This document shows, one piece after another, positions 1 to 12,282 of a stretch of 58,000 nucleotides of DNA. Position 1 is the stretch's first letter. Each line of letters starts with the position of its first letter. The DNA comes from Cryptomeria japonica. Lineage: Eukaryota; Streptophyta; Pinopsida; Cupressales; Cupressaceae. Both the position numbers and the translations under genes were made by a program. The DNA lies in assembly GCF_030272615.1 (NCBI RefSeq), contig NC_081409.1, positions 653,578,468 through 653,636,467 of the forward strand, written 5' to 3'. The notes beneath the pieces were generated by a model that was not told where the DNA came from, did not search any database, and saw nothing but the letters and a program-made list of their open reading frames with translations.

Positions 1-2
1 TA

Positions 3-2690
3 AATTTTGATTGCATTGTGAAGATCAGTTCAACTAAGGTTGTTAGAGATATACCTAATATTATGAAGCCCTATAATCTGATATGTAAAGAATGTCAAAT
101 GGGTAAATAGGTTAGAACCTCTTTTAGGAGTATAAAAGATAAATCAAATGATTTTCTTGATCTTATTCACATTGATTTGTGTGGCCTTGCTAGAGTTAAA
201 GGTTTTCATGGTGATAGATATTTCATGCTAATCATTGATGACTATTCTAGAATGATGTGGGTTACTTTTTTGAGAGAAAAATATGAAACATTTGAAAAAT
301 TTAAAATATTTAAGGCTAAAGTGGAAACTAAGATAGGATTGAAGATTAAATGTTTGAGATCAGATCATGGTGGAGAATTCACATCCGGTGAGTTTAATAA
401 CTTTTGTGACAAGCATGGTATCAGAAGACAATTTTCTTCTCCCCGGACACCTCAACAGAATGGAGTTGTGGGAAGGAAAAACAAAACTATCTTGGATGTT
501 GCTAGAACAATGATGATGGAAGCTAATCTACCTCATATCTATTGGAGAGAAGCAGTTAGTACAATAGTTTATACATTTAATAGAGTACATATCAAAGGAG
601 AAACCAGTAAGACACCTTATGAATTATGGTTTGGAAATACACCTACATTTAAGTATTTCAAAATATTTGATAGTAAATGTTATATTAGGAGAGATGATGC
701 TATTGGGAAATTTGATCCTAGAAGTGATGAAGGCATATTTATTGGTTATTCTAATGAAATCAAAGCATATAGATGTTATAAAAAGAGATTGAAGAAAATA
801 GTGGAGAATGCTAATGTCAAAGTAGATGAGCTGAGCAAAAGTCAAATCAAAATTTATGAGAAGGAACCGGTAGTGGAAATGATTATATCTGAACCGGTAG
901 CACCTTTATCTAAACAGAGAGTTGAACCGGTTACTCCAGCAACATCAGAAAATTCTACAGTAACTAAAGATCAGGAAAGAGGAACAAAGAGTCAGAAGAC
1001 TCCTAGGTATGTGAGATTGAATCATTCTAAAGATAAAATCATTGGGGATAAGAGAAATGGAGTGATGACAAGAAGAAAACTAGCAACTAAAGAGGTATGT
1101 TTAATTTCACAAGTTGAACCAGTATCAGTAATTGAGGCATGTAAATATGAATTTTGGTTAAAAGATATGGAAGAAGAATTAAATTAGATTGACAAAAATA
1201 ACACATTGACTTTGGTTCCCCGACCTAAAAATAGAAATTTTATTGGAACTAAATGGGTTTTTAGGAATAAATTGAATGAGGATGGTAAAGTTATAAGGAA
1301 TAAGGCTAGATTGGTTTGTAAAGGATATTCCAAGAAGGAAGGAATTGATTATGGAGAAACTTTTGCACCTGTAGCTAGGATTGAAATTATAAGATTATTT
1401 CTTGCCTATGTTGCTTATAAAAACTACAAGGTTTATTAGATGGATGTTACATGTGCATTCTTCAATGGGGATCTTAATGAGGAAGTTTATATTGAGCAAC
1501 CTGATGGTTTTTCACTATCAGATGATACTGATATGGTTTGCAAGTTAAGGAAAGCTTTATATGGATTGAAACAAGCACCTAGAGCTCAATATGCAAGGTT
1601 GGATAAATATCTTTTGAAGCTTGGTTTTACTAAGGGCAGCGTTAATAGTAATTTATATTATAAAATCACTGATGATGATATATTGATTGTTGAAGTATTT
1701 GTTGATGACATTTATTTTGGAGGTAAAGATAAATTATGCATATAATTTTCTAAGAACATGGAGAAAGAATTTGAGATGTCTATGATTGGTGAGATGAAAT
1801 TTTTCTTAGGTTTGTAGATTACTAAGACTGACAAAGGGATTTTTATTTGTCGAACTAAATATGCTAAGGAATTGTTGAAGAAATTTGGTATGGGAGATTC
1901 TAAAATGGTAAGTACACCTATGGTTACATGTGAGAAATTGACAAGGAAAGATGTTTTTGCACTGATAAATACTAGAAGATACAAATCGATGATTGGAGGT
2001 CTACTTTATTTAACTTAGACTAGACCTAATATTATGAATGTTGTTTGTATTGTTTCAAGAGTTTAGAGAGATCCTAAAGAAAATCTTGAGATGGCAGTGA
2101 AAAGGATTTTTAGATACTTGCAAGGTACATCAGAATATGGTTTGTGGTATCCTAAGGATGATAACTTTAATTTATGTGCATATAGAGATGTTGACTGGGC
2201 TAGAGATGTTGATGACCGGAAAAGTACTTCTGGTGGAGCTTTCTTTCTTGGAAAGAAGTTGGTTTCATGGATCAACAAGAAACAATCATGTACTTCTTTA
2301 TTTATTGCTGAAGCTGAGTATGTTTTTGCTGCTACTAATTGTACACAAGTTTTATGGATGAAGAAAATGTTGAAAGATATAAAGGTGGATTGTGATTCAT
2401 CGATGGTTATTCACTATGAAACTCTACTGCTATTGATATTTAAAAAAAATCGATATTTCAGTCTATGAAAAATCACATATCTATCAAATATAACTTTTTG
2501 AAGGAGAAGGTATAAGCAAATGAAGTTAAACTAGTTTATGTGGACACTAAATAATAGATTGAAGATATTTTCACTAAACCTTTATCCAAGGAATCTTTTG
2601 AGTACCTAAGAGATAGATTGGGGGTTTCTGCCCCTCTGGTAGAGACTCGATTGATGCGATTTTGGCATCAGTCCAGTATACATTATTAGA
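3..2690 (+). pseudogene. copia pol polyprotein remnant (integrase-RT-RNase H)
   Basis: In a live element this polyprotein integrates and reverse-transcribes the element. Nearly all of it stays in one frame (frame 3) up to about 2410, broken by stops rather than indels. Integrase core: IDDYSRMMW near 235, LRSDHGGEF near 355 and RTPQQNGV near 447 give the D-D-E triad, although the usual ERRN after it is GRKN. RT starts near 1206 ([15 protein letters not shown]); FVDDIYF at about 1700 is the polymerase box. RNase H runs from about 2190, and IEDIFTKPL at about 2565 is the copia C-terminal signature. Stops at 108, 1185, 1437, 1815, 2016 and 2064 are all TAG where the family normally has Gln. A frameshift lies near 2415. 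It is not functional. Confidence 0.92.
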
Positions 2691-3008
2691 GACACTATTC
2701 ATTCTGGTACTGATGTGGGATGCTACTTCTTAGGGGGAGTAGTCAGCTTTGTGATTCAGAGGCTTATGTTTTCTCTTTGATAGTTCTGTCATATTTTTTG
2801 CATTGATGTCAAAGGGGGAGAGATAGCGATGTGAAAAAGAAAGTCAAAAAATTACAGAGATATTATTCACAGGGGGAGTGACATTGATATTCAGAGCTAT
2901 ATGTAGGAGATTGTTGGCTATCTTCCATAGGGAGAGACTTTTTTGGCATTTCTTGGTACTTAGATGTTTTTCACATTTAGTATTGCCATCAATGCCAAAG
3001 GGGGAGAT
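2691..3008 (+). other. copia 3' untranslated region with polypurine tracts
   Basis: This non-coding stretch lies between pol and the 3' LTR. Purine tracts of the AAAGGGGGAGA type occur near 2811, 2871 and 2996. The last one, directly before the LTR, is the expected plus-strand primer site. The repetition of the tract upstream is also seen in copia D of this window. Confidence 0.75.
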
Positions 3009-4199
3009 TGTTGGCCATTTGGTGGAATTGATTATGTGTTGCATTGATGTCAACACTACTTGTTTGGGTTCTTTACCAGCACCCTTCCGGTCCCAGTAGG
3101 TTGAGTGGTTTCTGGTTAACTTGGATCTGACATGATCTAGTTAACTCTATTATAATCTAGTGATGGAATTGTCTTGTTCATAATGCCTATACTCATATTT
3201 AGTAAGTTGGTTTCGGTTTGGTGATTGGATGCTATCCTGCTTACACAAAAGATTGGTTTCTGGTTTCAGTGAGGGTTTCACCAAAAGATCTTTTGGTGGA
3301 GATCTTTGATGCATTGCATAATTGGTGTTGGTGCAACTTCTAATGGATTTTTAGGATGTTGTTGGTAATCTTGTTTGAGACTTGGCATTTGGAGATCATT
3401 GCTGAAGCGTATGGACCTATACTTGGTCTCGGTTGATCTAGGTTATGGACCGACATTAATGTAAAGTGTGGACATGAATTATTGTTGTATTTTCAAGATG
3501 TCTTATGAGTTGGATATTATTTGTTTTAGTCTAAGGCCGACATGGTTTGTAATGATGTAATTAGTTTATTTTCTGGTAGCTGCCCTGATTGTTTATGGTT
3601 GAGGGTTTGTATAAATAAGATGTAAGATCTCATTGTAGATCATCATGGTTATTGTAAGGGGTCATGGCCAAGGAATATAATGTGCGAATATTGTAATATC
3701 ATTTAGACAAAGCATTTGGTTGATCAATGGAGATCGAATTGGGTTTGTAAGAGGATTTAGTCCTCCGGTATTGAGCTTAACCAGAACTGTACTTAGGCAT
3801 AAGAGATGTTATCTTTTGCAGTTCAACACTTCTCTGGATTGTAGTATTGATTTGCATGTAGTTAGTGAGACTCCTTTTTTGATGAGAAGTGTGCTCTAGG
3901 ATGTTGGCCTTCCTACAAGTGTAGTTTCCTTCACTATAAATTCACATACTTACTGTAGAAGTATTATCTGACTGTGGGTAGGCTTCTCACCATGGTTTTT
4001 CCCTTTACCAAGTTTTCCACGTATAAATCTTGGTGTTGTGTGGATGGATTTTATTATGTGATTATTGTTTATGCTTAATTGGATCAAATGTTATTTCGAT
4101 ATTATTGTTTTGAATTGATAATGCTTTCAGTAATATGTGACAACTGATTCACCCACCCACCCCTCTCAGTTGTCTTCTGGTTATCAAAATTGTCCAACA
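3009..4199 (+). repeat. 3' LTR of copia element 1
   Basis: The LTR begins TGTTGGCC after a purine tract and ends TTGTCCAACA, giving TGTTGG/CCAACA terminal inverted repeats over 1191 bp. A TATA box (TATAAATA) is at 3610-3617. The 3' part carries the CACCC(n)CTCTCAG motif just before the end, a signature shared by the copia LTRs of this window. The partner LTR is not in the window. Confidence 0.9.
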
Positions 4200-5889
4200 A
4201 TCTTGAATTCTCCCAACTCTATCAGAGTCCTATAACTACACATAAGATTAAAGAAAGGGGTTTGTGAATAGGGGTTTTCTTTAGGTCAAACCTTAGGTTT
4301 TGAATTAACCTTAATTGAAATAGAAATTGAACTTTCATTAATCATAAAATCTTGCCTTTTGAGGGTAAGGTTGAAATGCATGAATGCAAATGATTATACC
4401 TTTAATAGGTGGTGCAATGTTCTTAGGATAAGTCCTCCATGTGTTGATGCAATAACATGATAAATCACATAAAATTCAGAATGAAATCATAATTGAAACA
4501 TAATGTGAATATGCCTTGATGTAATTTTTGCTCCTTGAATGAGATCAACTCCTGAGGAAGAAGAAATTCTCTTGATTTAATGATAATGATATCATATGAT
4601 AAGATTATGAAAATGAATTGAGAGGGATGCCTTATATAGGGATTTTTATAATTAAAATCACTTTTAGGCTGACTTAGAATTGATATATTTTTGTATAGAG
4701 TTAGATTTGAATAGGGTAAGATTGCCCAATTAAGCTCCTGAAATTCAAATGGTAAATCAATTTAGCATTAGTCCAACCAACTTATTTTCTATGGATGTGA
4801 GATATCATGATTATTTTGCTAAATACAGTATGGTGACACAAATTAAAATGTGTAGATGTAAAATATGCTTTGAGAGTTGGAAATAAGGTTAGATTATGAT
4901 TAAATCAGGATTAAAATAGTGAATAGCATACCTAGAATTAAGGGCCCAAATAAGAGTGTGAAGATGTAATAAAGTGGAATAAGACCAATAATATTATTTT
5001 AAACCAATAAAGGTCCTATAATGCATAGAGGAAAGGGAAATACTAAAATAGATACTAGGAGAGTGTGAAATTGGACACACTAATAAAGGTGTACAATTTG
5101 TGATGCTACACCTATATGGATCATGCCTTTTTGGTTTGGATATAGTTTGGTGGTTGAGGTTGGATGTTGATATGAGTCCCACTATAGCATGTGGAGATCC
5201 ACAATATTTATTTTGTATTGGAGGATGTTGTTGGGTTGATAGAGTAGAATCCTTTATTGTTTATCTATACATTTCATATAGTGTCAACTTTGGAGTATGT
5301 GTTATTGTGTGTAGTTCATTGGAATAAACTTGGAAAGATGTGTTGTGATGTTTTTGGGTCCTTTTTATCTCCTAGAGTGGACAAAAATAGAGAATATTAG
5401 TTCAAGTGGCCTAGTTTATATAATATTATTTATTTTGTCTATGGTCTACCCTCATCCAGGCTTTCAATGACTAATCTTGTATATTTAGGAGTGTAGATGT
5501 ATGCATTGTTTATGGGATGTGTGAGTATTTACATGGGGTGGATATGAATGATGCACAAGTATATTTGGTGTAGTAGAAGTATGAAAGATAGTTTATGAAG
5601 AGCTCTGAGATAGTGATTTATGTCAGATATGTTTGCCATGATATTGATCACTTAACATAGTGGTTGAGGGATAATTTCATGATTAAGAGATCTTGTTCAT
5701 TTTAATTCATTGATCCTTTGCACCTATTGGAATAAGGTGTATTCCTTTTGCTAATTTGTGTAGCCCTTTGTATCTTTCCCTAAGAGAGCAAGTTTTATTA
5801 CTGCAAGTCCTTTATATCTTGCCATAAGGTTGTGCACCTTAGCATTGCAAGTTCTATCAAGTGTTGTGAGATCCTTGGCCTTAAGCCTA
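4200..5889. other. AT-rich stretch without recognisable gene
   Basis: I see no coding domain, RNA gene or element end here. The open frames are short and in low-complexity AT-rich sequence. The stretch probably consists of unrecognisable old repeat debris. Confidence 0.5.
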
Positions 5890-6615
5890 AAACATTGGTT
5901 TTGATTAAGAAAAAATAGGTTTTAAGGGACCCAAAACCCACTTACAATAGGAAAGATGAGCATTAAAGAAACAAGACAAAATAGCTGCAAAAGGCCAACA
6001 CAAAAACTAGCATCTAGGACAAAAAGATAGCAAGGAGCCAACAAGAAATTGGCATCCAAAACCCAGTATTACATATCAATTGAAAACTTTTATAGACTCC
6101 TCAGCATTCTGAACCAATAGCATCATCTCTTTGGCCACTTCCCTCAGATCATTGCTCTCCTATTTCAGCTAGATGTCTTTCATTCTGGTCTCCATCTCAG
6201 TGGTGTTCTGCCTAGTCCTTCACCTGGAAATTTGATGGGTGGAGCTGGAGGTCGATGCATCTTCAATGATTACCAAGTTCTTATCTTGATTTTTCCTCTC
6301 TAAGTGATCCACCAAGGCATTCATATTCTGTGATGAAACTTTTAGGACCTCAAGACTATGGTTCATGAAACTTTTCAGAGCCTTCTCAGTATGAGCAACC
6401 CAGGTATTGATATTGTTTTTTATCCTCCTCAACCTGTTCTTTCACAATTCTGATAACATCCTCCAGATGTTTCAAATCCCCTTTAATCAGATCTTTTTCC
6501 AGCTAGTCCTCCATCTCGATTACCTCCTCGGCTTCACTGGTTTTTGTCTCCTGATTCTTTTTCCCCAAATTTGTTTCCTTAATCAAATTGTTTATCTCAC
6601 TAATACATTTATCCT
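5890..6615 (-). pseudogene. 3' fragment of a LINE-like repeat with a charged coiled-coil ORF end
   Basis: Read on the minus strand, 6600-6061 encodes a charged, heptad-like protein tail (EVIEMED, LEKDLIKGDLKHLEDVI, then after a frameshift near 6415 TEKALKSFMNHSLEVLKV and LVDHLERKNQDKN). It is followed by about 150 bp and a terminal segment at about 5945-5900 reading GGGTTTTGGGTCCCTTAAAA, then a poly-T run and TTAATCAAAA. The same terminal segment ends the insert at 32340-32410 on the plus strand, so it is probably the 3' end of a non-LTR retrotransposon family. The coiled-coil tail resembles in style the end of the extra ORF downstream of the LINE at 16.4-17.8 kb. Family membership is inference. 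Confidence 0.5.
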
Positions 6616-6616
6616 A

Positions 6617-6803
6617 AAATTCCAACGAAGGTTTCTGATGGAGAAGGTATATTGTGATCAAAATTGATTTTTTTTTGAAAAAATGCCCAATTTCGTCAGA
6701 ATTCCAATGATAATGCAACATTTGGTTTTGACAGAGAAGGAATTGGCAATGACATTTGGGTTTTTTAGAAAAAGTGCCCGCATTCGTTGAAATTCTGATG
6801 ACC
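6617..6803. repeat. degenerate tandem repeat, period about 92 bp
   Basis: Two and a bit imperfect copies share blocks such as GAAAAARTGCCC followed by CATTCGT or TTTCGTCAG, and AATTCYRATGA. The motifs recall the terminal or subterminal parts of a DNA transposon, but no complete ends were found. Confidence 0.4.
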
Positions 6804-7726
6804 GCGTGCATTACTTTACAAAAAAAAAAAAAGACCAAGTCATTTTCATAAATCCTACCTCTTTACAAAATCCTGCCTCTCATTCATCCCGCCTCTGTAG
6901 CGAACCTATGGGTTTAATCATGGTGGGGAAGATCATTGGTGTGAAACCAGCCAGTTTTGCAGCTCAGGTTGGAAGTGGTGATGGAGTATGATCCGGTGGA
7001 AGTGGAGGCAGACACTCACTATCAAATCTCTATCCATCTTCACTAGATTTAACCACAACTATTTGCGTAAGTGTCCCTTCTCGGTTGAGCGAACGAGTGC
7101 CTACCTAAAGGCCCTCCCAAGGTATCTTAGTTCGTGTTGTCTCGGGGAATATTAGGGGATCACAATGGGGATCACAATAGGGAACATGCAGGTAGGGGCC
7201 ATCCCCCGATGAACATGAAGGAGGGAGGTGGACATAGTTCCCTATGGGTTTAATCATTGTAGGATGTAGGAATGGTTTAATTGCTACAGGAAAAAGGTAG
7301 GGTATAATCAACAAATTCATTGTTATACATATTCAAATATTTAGATTCAAATTTTATTATATATTTATCAGATTAATTGGCAATAGCAGAGATGGTGAGA
7401 GGTTTTTGTAATATGATATGATCGATTTAAAAGAAGAATTTATTACAAGACCTAAACTGTTGAACAATCCTACAATCATGTATTATTTAAACATTGCATT
7501 TTAAATAATGAACAATATAGTTAGCCTGAAACATATTAACACTACTTTCCATATTTAAAATATATCCTAATTAAGGGGATGGATGACCTAAATCTGTGTG
7601 ATCGAGTGCCATTATGTAAAATATATCCTAATTATGGATGCTGGTATATATGGTAGTGACAGAAAATCCCTACTGCAGAACCGTGAGAGCAATGTGTAGT
7701 GATCGAGTGCTATTTTTTCTCAGTGT
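6804..7726. other. intergenic, with short internal repeats
   Basis: There is no recognisable gene. A roughly 25-bp segment, CCTATGGGTTTAATCAT, occurs near 6906 and again near 7242. AAAATATATCCTAATTA occurs twice between 7556 and 7635. A 61-codon frame at 6806-6991 has no family resemblance that I recognise. Confidence 0.4.
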
Positions 7727-8105
7727 TTTGGAGGGGAGCATAAGTGTACCATTAGGAAGGTGGTACAAAATGGAAGTTGAGAGGTATAAGGTTATGAGGT
7801 GTGGGTTAGGATAAGATAGGGAGGTAAGTGATGAAGGATGTAATGGTAAAAGAGTAAGTTAGGATATGTTAGGGGTTTGGAAGGTAGGAAAGTGAATGGG
7901 GGGAGATAAAAGGATGTGAAGGATGGAATGGGGTTAGGTAGGCGAAGTAAAAGTAAGTGTGTATGAGGTTAAGGTGTAGGATATGATGTAGGAAAGTGGA
8001 GGAGGTTAAGATAGGGGATATGAAAGGTAGATGGAAGGTAATAATGATAGGAAGTGAGGTAAAGGTTATGAGGTGTGGGTTAGAAAATAGGGTGTAGGAA
8101 ATGGA
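7727..8105 (+). repeat. purine-rich low-complexity block
   Basis: About 380 bp of the plus strand are strongly biased to G and A, with very little C. The phrase GGTTATGAGGTGTGGGTTAG occurs at about 7789 and again at about 8068. This bias produces a long but meaningless open frame on the other strand. Confidence 0.65.
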
Positions 8106-11100
8106 AGGAAGGGTCATATCACTTTGAGAGTTTTCACCAAGATGAGTAGCCTGAGTATGGACCTCAAATCTTACAAGCCATGAGGATCCACTTGTAGTAG
8201 AGGAGCATATACTTGCATCTTGGGAGCTTATTAGGAGTTCACCTTGAATTTGGGAAATACATATAGAGGAGATAGAATATTTATCAATACACATTACCTA
8301 TCCTCATCATGCATAAATAAAAGAGGTATAGACTATAGCAAGCACATATCATGAGCCAAAGGATCATATTCAAAAGTTGCTTCATCTCCAATCCTCTACA
8401 TTTTTAAGATCCACAAACGGGGTTGAGGATAAGTCTTGTTTACTAATTAGCTTGGACTTATGCTTTGGGTTGCATCTATATGTGAGCAACCTAAAGGGAT
8501 AATTTTCAATGCAATTTTTGAGAGGACTTGCTTCCACCTTGTGGTACTGGGAGGATAAAATGCACCAACTCACATTGGAAACCCTCTCTAGATACCATTT
8601 TGGAGTGCTTCAAAGGGTGTTCTATTTCAAAATTATTTTGACATAGATGCATAGATGAGTTTCACAATTTACATAATAAGGTTTCATTGTGGCTCAACAT
8701 GAGAGTTAGTTTTTGGAGTTCTTGTAGTTTGTAGATTACATTCAAGACAAGTTACTTGTCAATTATTTCATTAGGGGTGGAAAGCCCAAAATTTTAGTTT
8801 TCCTACACATGGCCAATCCAAATGACTTTAGGGTTGCTATGGAAAAGTCTCTTATGGAAAAGGAGGTACATGGGAGGACACAAGAGGCATGAGAGAAGTT
8901 TGTAACTTTGATTAAGGGACTAAAGTGTCCATAGGCCTCCCCATCCTTCAAAGGATAATTTAGACTTACTATATGATTTACAAAGAAAAACCCATGATAG
9001 TATCAATATTAGGGACAAAGGTCTACTAGAGCATAGTAGGGGCCATAGGGTAGTCACATTTGACCATCATAGACACAAGGATATTTTAGGTATGAGAGAC
9101 TATAGGGCTATCAAGGTAGGCCTTCTATGACTCAATAACATTTTAGGGGAGAATCTAGTGTTTTTAGTAATTGGGATCTTCTAATTATGGTGGGGCCTAT
9201 CCAACATAGGGTTATATGAGAGGCACATGTTATGTATATGTTAGTATTAGACAGAGAGTGCCCACAAGGTTTTAGAGTAGGTGGACACCATGCTAGGATG
9301 TCAAAGTAGATAGTTGATATGTGGGTCTTTACCCTCCCAACCACTCAACATATACCACCATGGGTCTTTACCCTCCCAAACACACAAAGGTCAAAGGAAG
9401 ATTCACTACTACAACACTCACTTTTTGTGATAGTCTCAAGCACTTAGGACAGTCACTCCTTTCATGGCCATTCTTCTTCACACAACACTCTCTAACATTA
9501 ATTATGATGATAGTGTACCTCCTTAAACCTTCCACCAACACCTAACTCAATACCAAACTCTTTCCCAATCTCGCTAAAGGACTAATTAACTCAATTCACT
9601 GTGAAATTGTGATGGTCAATGCAAGGTTTAGGACAGTAGTAATTAGGATCTTCTAATTATTGTGGGGCCTAGCCAACATAGGGTTATATGAGACAGGGGT
9701 AAGTTCAATAGTGATTTCTCCTCTACAACCTTTGCCAGTTTGTGCGAAAATGAGAGCTTGACAACATTCTTTCACTTTTAGCTAGCTAAATTTTTCAAAA
9801 TTTTATCTCTAGATTAATATTTCTTTTCTTGCATGAATCTATTAATTTAGAGATAATAGATCTTGCCTTCATGAATTGATCCTAGTTTATCCCTTTAACC
9901 CTGATTAATCTATTTAGAGTGTTTAGTCCCATTTTAATCCTTTCTTTTACAATTAAATATTATTAAAAAATTGTATTATTGTTCCAAATTTTGTGGATAT
10001 TTAGGAGACACAAATAAAATATAAATGTAATCATTCCATATTTTTGTAGGAGATATTGGAATGAGACTAATAGGAAGAGTAGTAAACATGAGTCACAATG
10101 AGCACTTTAGAATAAATCTAAACATTATAAGGAAGAGTAGCTTGGAAAAATAGAAGCGTAATTTATTTTCCAATATGCAAGATTATTACTTGGGAAAGAA
10201 TCTTGAAAGAGGATTGAAAAGATTCCTTGAGCTAACATTGTCTCACTTATCCAAAATTATGAGGAAGGATTCATTAATGAAATGGTCATTAACAAGATGG
10301 AGAGAATAATAATTAGGAAGAGATAGATTTCACATGCTACTAGGTGACTAGATTGGAGAGAAACTAGAGGCAAATCATTTAGCTTGGCCATGACACAAAG
10401 TCTTAGAATAGATGCCAACCTTGGTGAATGGAATGAAAATCCCAAACAATTAATGAGTGGTGAGACAAGTAGAGGCATCTATAAATTTTGTTCTGAATAA
10501 AATAAAGAAAAAATGGGACTAAAACCAAGGGAAATGCACATGGAAAGGATATGATGAAAATCAAAATAAATAGTCTGAAGATAATATTAGTTACCTAAAG
10601 GATAATCCACTTGATTATTTGGTATATCATAACTATTTTGACAAATTTTGAAACCATTAGAGGTACCTTTTTCTTCTATAGATGAGGCATTCATTCATGT
10701 TGAAGTTGTGATAGCTTATTTGCCTCTTTATAGACAACAAATTATCTATACGAATTATCATATATACTTGTAACCTCCATCCCAAACCACCTATTTCACT
10801 CTTCTTCCTTTGTGTACCTCTTTTATTCTTCCATTACCTCTTCACTTACCTAAATTCAATCCAAAACATAGTGTATATAGCATCAAAAAAATTCCATATT
10901 TGATTAATATTATCCACAATATATTGAAAAGACAAATACCACACTTACTGTGTCATCAACCAAAAAAATAATTTACTTACATATTCAAAGAGTTCAATAA
11001 TGGAGAAACATCCATGCAGTGCTCTACACATGTCCTTGAAGGTTCAAGAAATACTTATCCTCTATTGGTCCAAACTTTAAATCACTTTCCATGCATGAAA

Positions 11101-11459
11101 ATAATTGCAACCATACACAATTTCCCACCCAATAGATTCTCTCAAACTAGTTTACTATCTTAACATAGGGTTAAGGAAAAGTGGGCCAAAATAGGAATCC
11201 AATTGTCTTAAAAGCCTTCAATACCATAGTGGTGAGGATTGAATTTCTTTCTTTAGTGGTATCTTTCTCTAGATTAATTAGTTGGGGATTCTATTAGGAC
11301 CTTTTCCTAATTAAAAATATATATAAAGATTACATCCCTAAATATTGCATTCATAATAGAATAAATTTCTGCAATATTGAGACTAAATTCATAATAGATT
11401 TATAGTGATGAATAAAGAAATATTTAAGATTATCAAAAAATTGATGTTTTCTTTCTCCC
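8106..11459. other. intergenic DNA, no gene recognised
   Basis: This is AT-rich sequence without a supported coding region. Two dispersed copies of a segment of about 56 bp lie inside it (listed separately), and a phrase GGGTCTTTACCCTCCCAA is repeated at about 9324 and 9363. The rest shows nothing I can name. Confidence 0.45.
9166..9222 (+). repeat. short dispersed repeat, copy 1 (copy 2 at 9638-9693)
   Basis: A segment of about 56 bp (AGTAATT, GGATCTTCTAATTAT, GTGGGGCCT, CCAACATAGGGTTATATGAG) recurs in the same orientation 470 bp downstream with few changes. No terminal inverted repeats frame it. Confidence 0.6.
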
Positions 11460-11905
11460 AACCGTAATTGGATATTGGGTGATCTTTGAGGCATTATGTC
11501 AATTAGTTCATGTGCCTTATCTAAGCTTACATATTTTGCATGCATGTGTACCTGGGCAGTTGCACTACAACATCTATACTCACTAATCACATTTGGTTGG
11601 AAGTTTCTAAATCCATTTCAAACACATCTTGTGCATATCCTGCAATCATAGCATTCCATTAGATCGCGTTTCTTTGATGCATCTCACTAAACAGTTCATA
11701 CACTTTCATGTCTATACTTCCACATTTTCCAAACATGTCAAACAGAGCATTTCCAACTGTAAGAATCTAATATTAATTGCCCTTACCTTCTGCTTTGATG
11801 GAAGCCCATACTCTATTCCAAAGCTCCCATTTTGGCATAGGTAGAGAGTATGCTGGCAAATAAAACTGATTGAAATGGAAATCTATTTGTTGCATTGACT
11901 GCATT
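11460..11905 (-). pseudogene. PPR-repeat protein pseudogene fragment
   Basis: The minus strand reads, in order, SVLFASILSTYAKMGALE then a stop where Gln is usual, a short break, VGNALFDMFGKCGSIDMK, YELFSEMHQRNAI then a stop in place of Ser-Trp, WNAMIAGYAQD, and in a shifted frame KYVSLDKAHELIDIMPQR. This is the spacing of plant PLS-type pentatricopeptide repeats, which bind organellar RNA. Only about four repeat units remain, with several stops and at least two frame changes. There is no start codon or E/DYW tail. It is a relic, possibly left by a retro-copied or transduced gene, and is the only plainly host-derived gene trace outside the DRM cluster. Confidence 0.82.
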
Positions 11906-12134
11906 GTGAGGACGCTTATGTATTTTATCGACAACATAAAGAAGGAAAGGACATGAGAATATCTCCTCGGGGAGGTATTCTATGACAGTTGTGAGGTAGA
12001 TGAGAGTTTCTTATGCCATTTTCTTTGTTCTATGTAATCAAACGCGAGAACACTGTTAAAATTCAAATGCTAATGGTGATTGTCTTTTTAACGGAAATAG
12101 ACGGGAAGGGATGTGGAGGGAAGGAATTGGCCCA

Positions 12135-12170
12135 CAACACACCTAAGCAGTTAAAGCTTGGTGTGTGTTG
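12135..12170. repeat. small inverted repeat
   Basis: CAACACACCTAAGC and GCTTGGTGTGTGTTG form a near-perfect stem of about 14 bp with a 7-base loop. No run of T follows, and no role is assigned. Confidence 0.55.
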
Positions 12171-12282
12171 TTTAAGGCTGCCCCCTTAAGACATCATAAT
12201 TGATTGGCTCTTCACTCCTAAGACCTTCAAAAGTCTTTAATGGCTTCATTGAGTCCTTTTGTCTTCCAAATGCACCTGCACC

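Larger units (their letters stand above)
1..4199 (+). mobile_element. Ty1/copia LTR retrotransposon, 3' part (element 1)
   Basis: This is the downstream part of a copia element entering from the left edge; its 5' LTR, gag and protease lie outside the window. Seen in order: end of the GAG-pre-integrase domain, integrase, reverse transcriptase, RNase H, a non-coding stretch with polypurine tracts, and a 3' LTR that starts TGTTGG and ends CCAACA. The integrase-before-RT order is diagnostic of Ty1/copia. The pol frame has many stops, so the copy is dead. The 5 bp after the LTR are ATCTT; the matching target-site copy would be left of the window. Confidence 0.93.

Noticed and set aside
7869-8294. 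141-codon open frame on the minus strand
   Set aside because: It lies in the purine-rich block; the Ser/Pro/His/Leu-rich translation reflects base composition and shows no domain.
9405-9440. CACTACTACAACACTCACTT as a left CACTA terminus
   Set aside because: It does not match the terminus at 16352 (CACTAGTACATTTGGGCC) and lacks CCGACGG-type subterminal repeats.
11460-11905. Functional PPR gene
   Set aside because: Stops, frame changes, loss of both ends and no introns or start make it a pseudogene.
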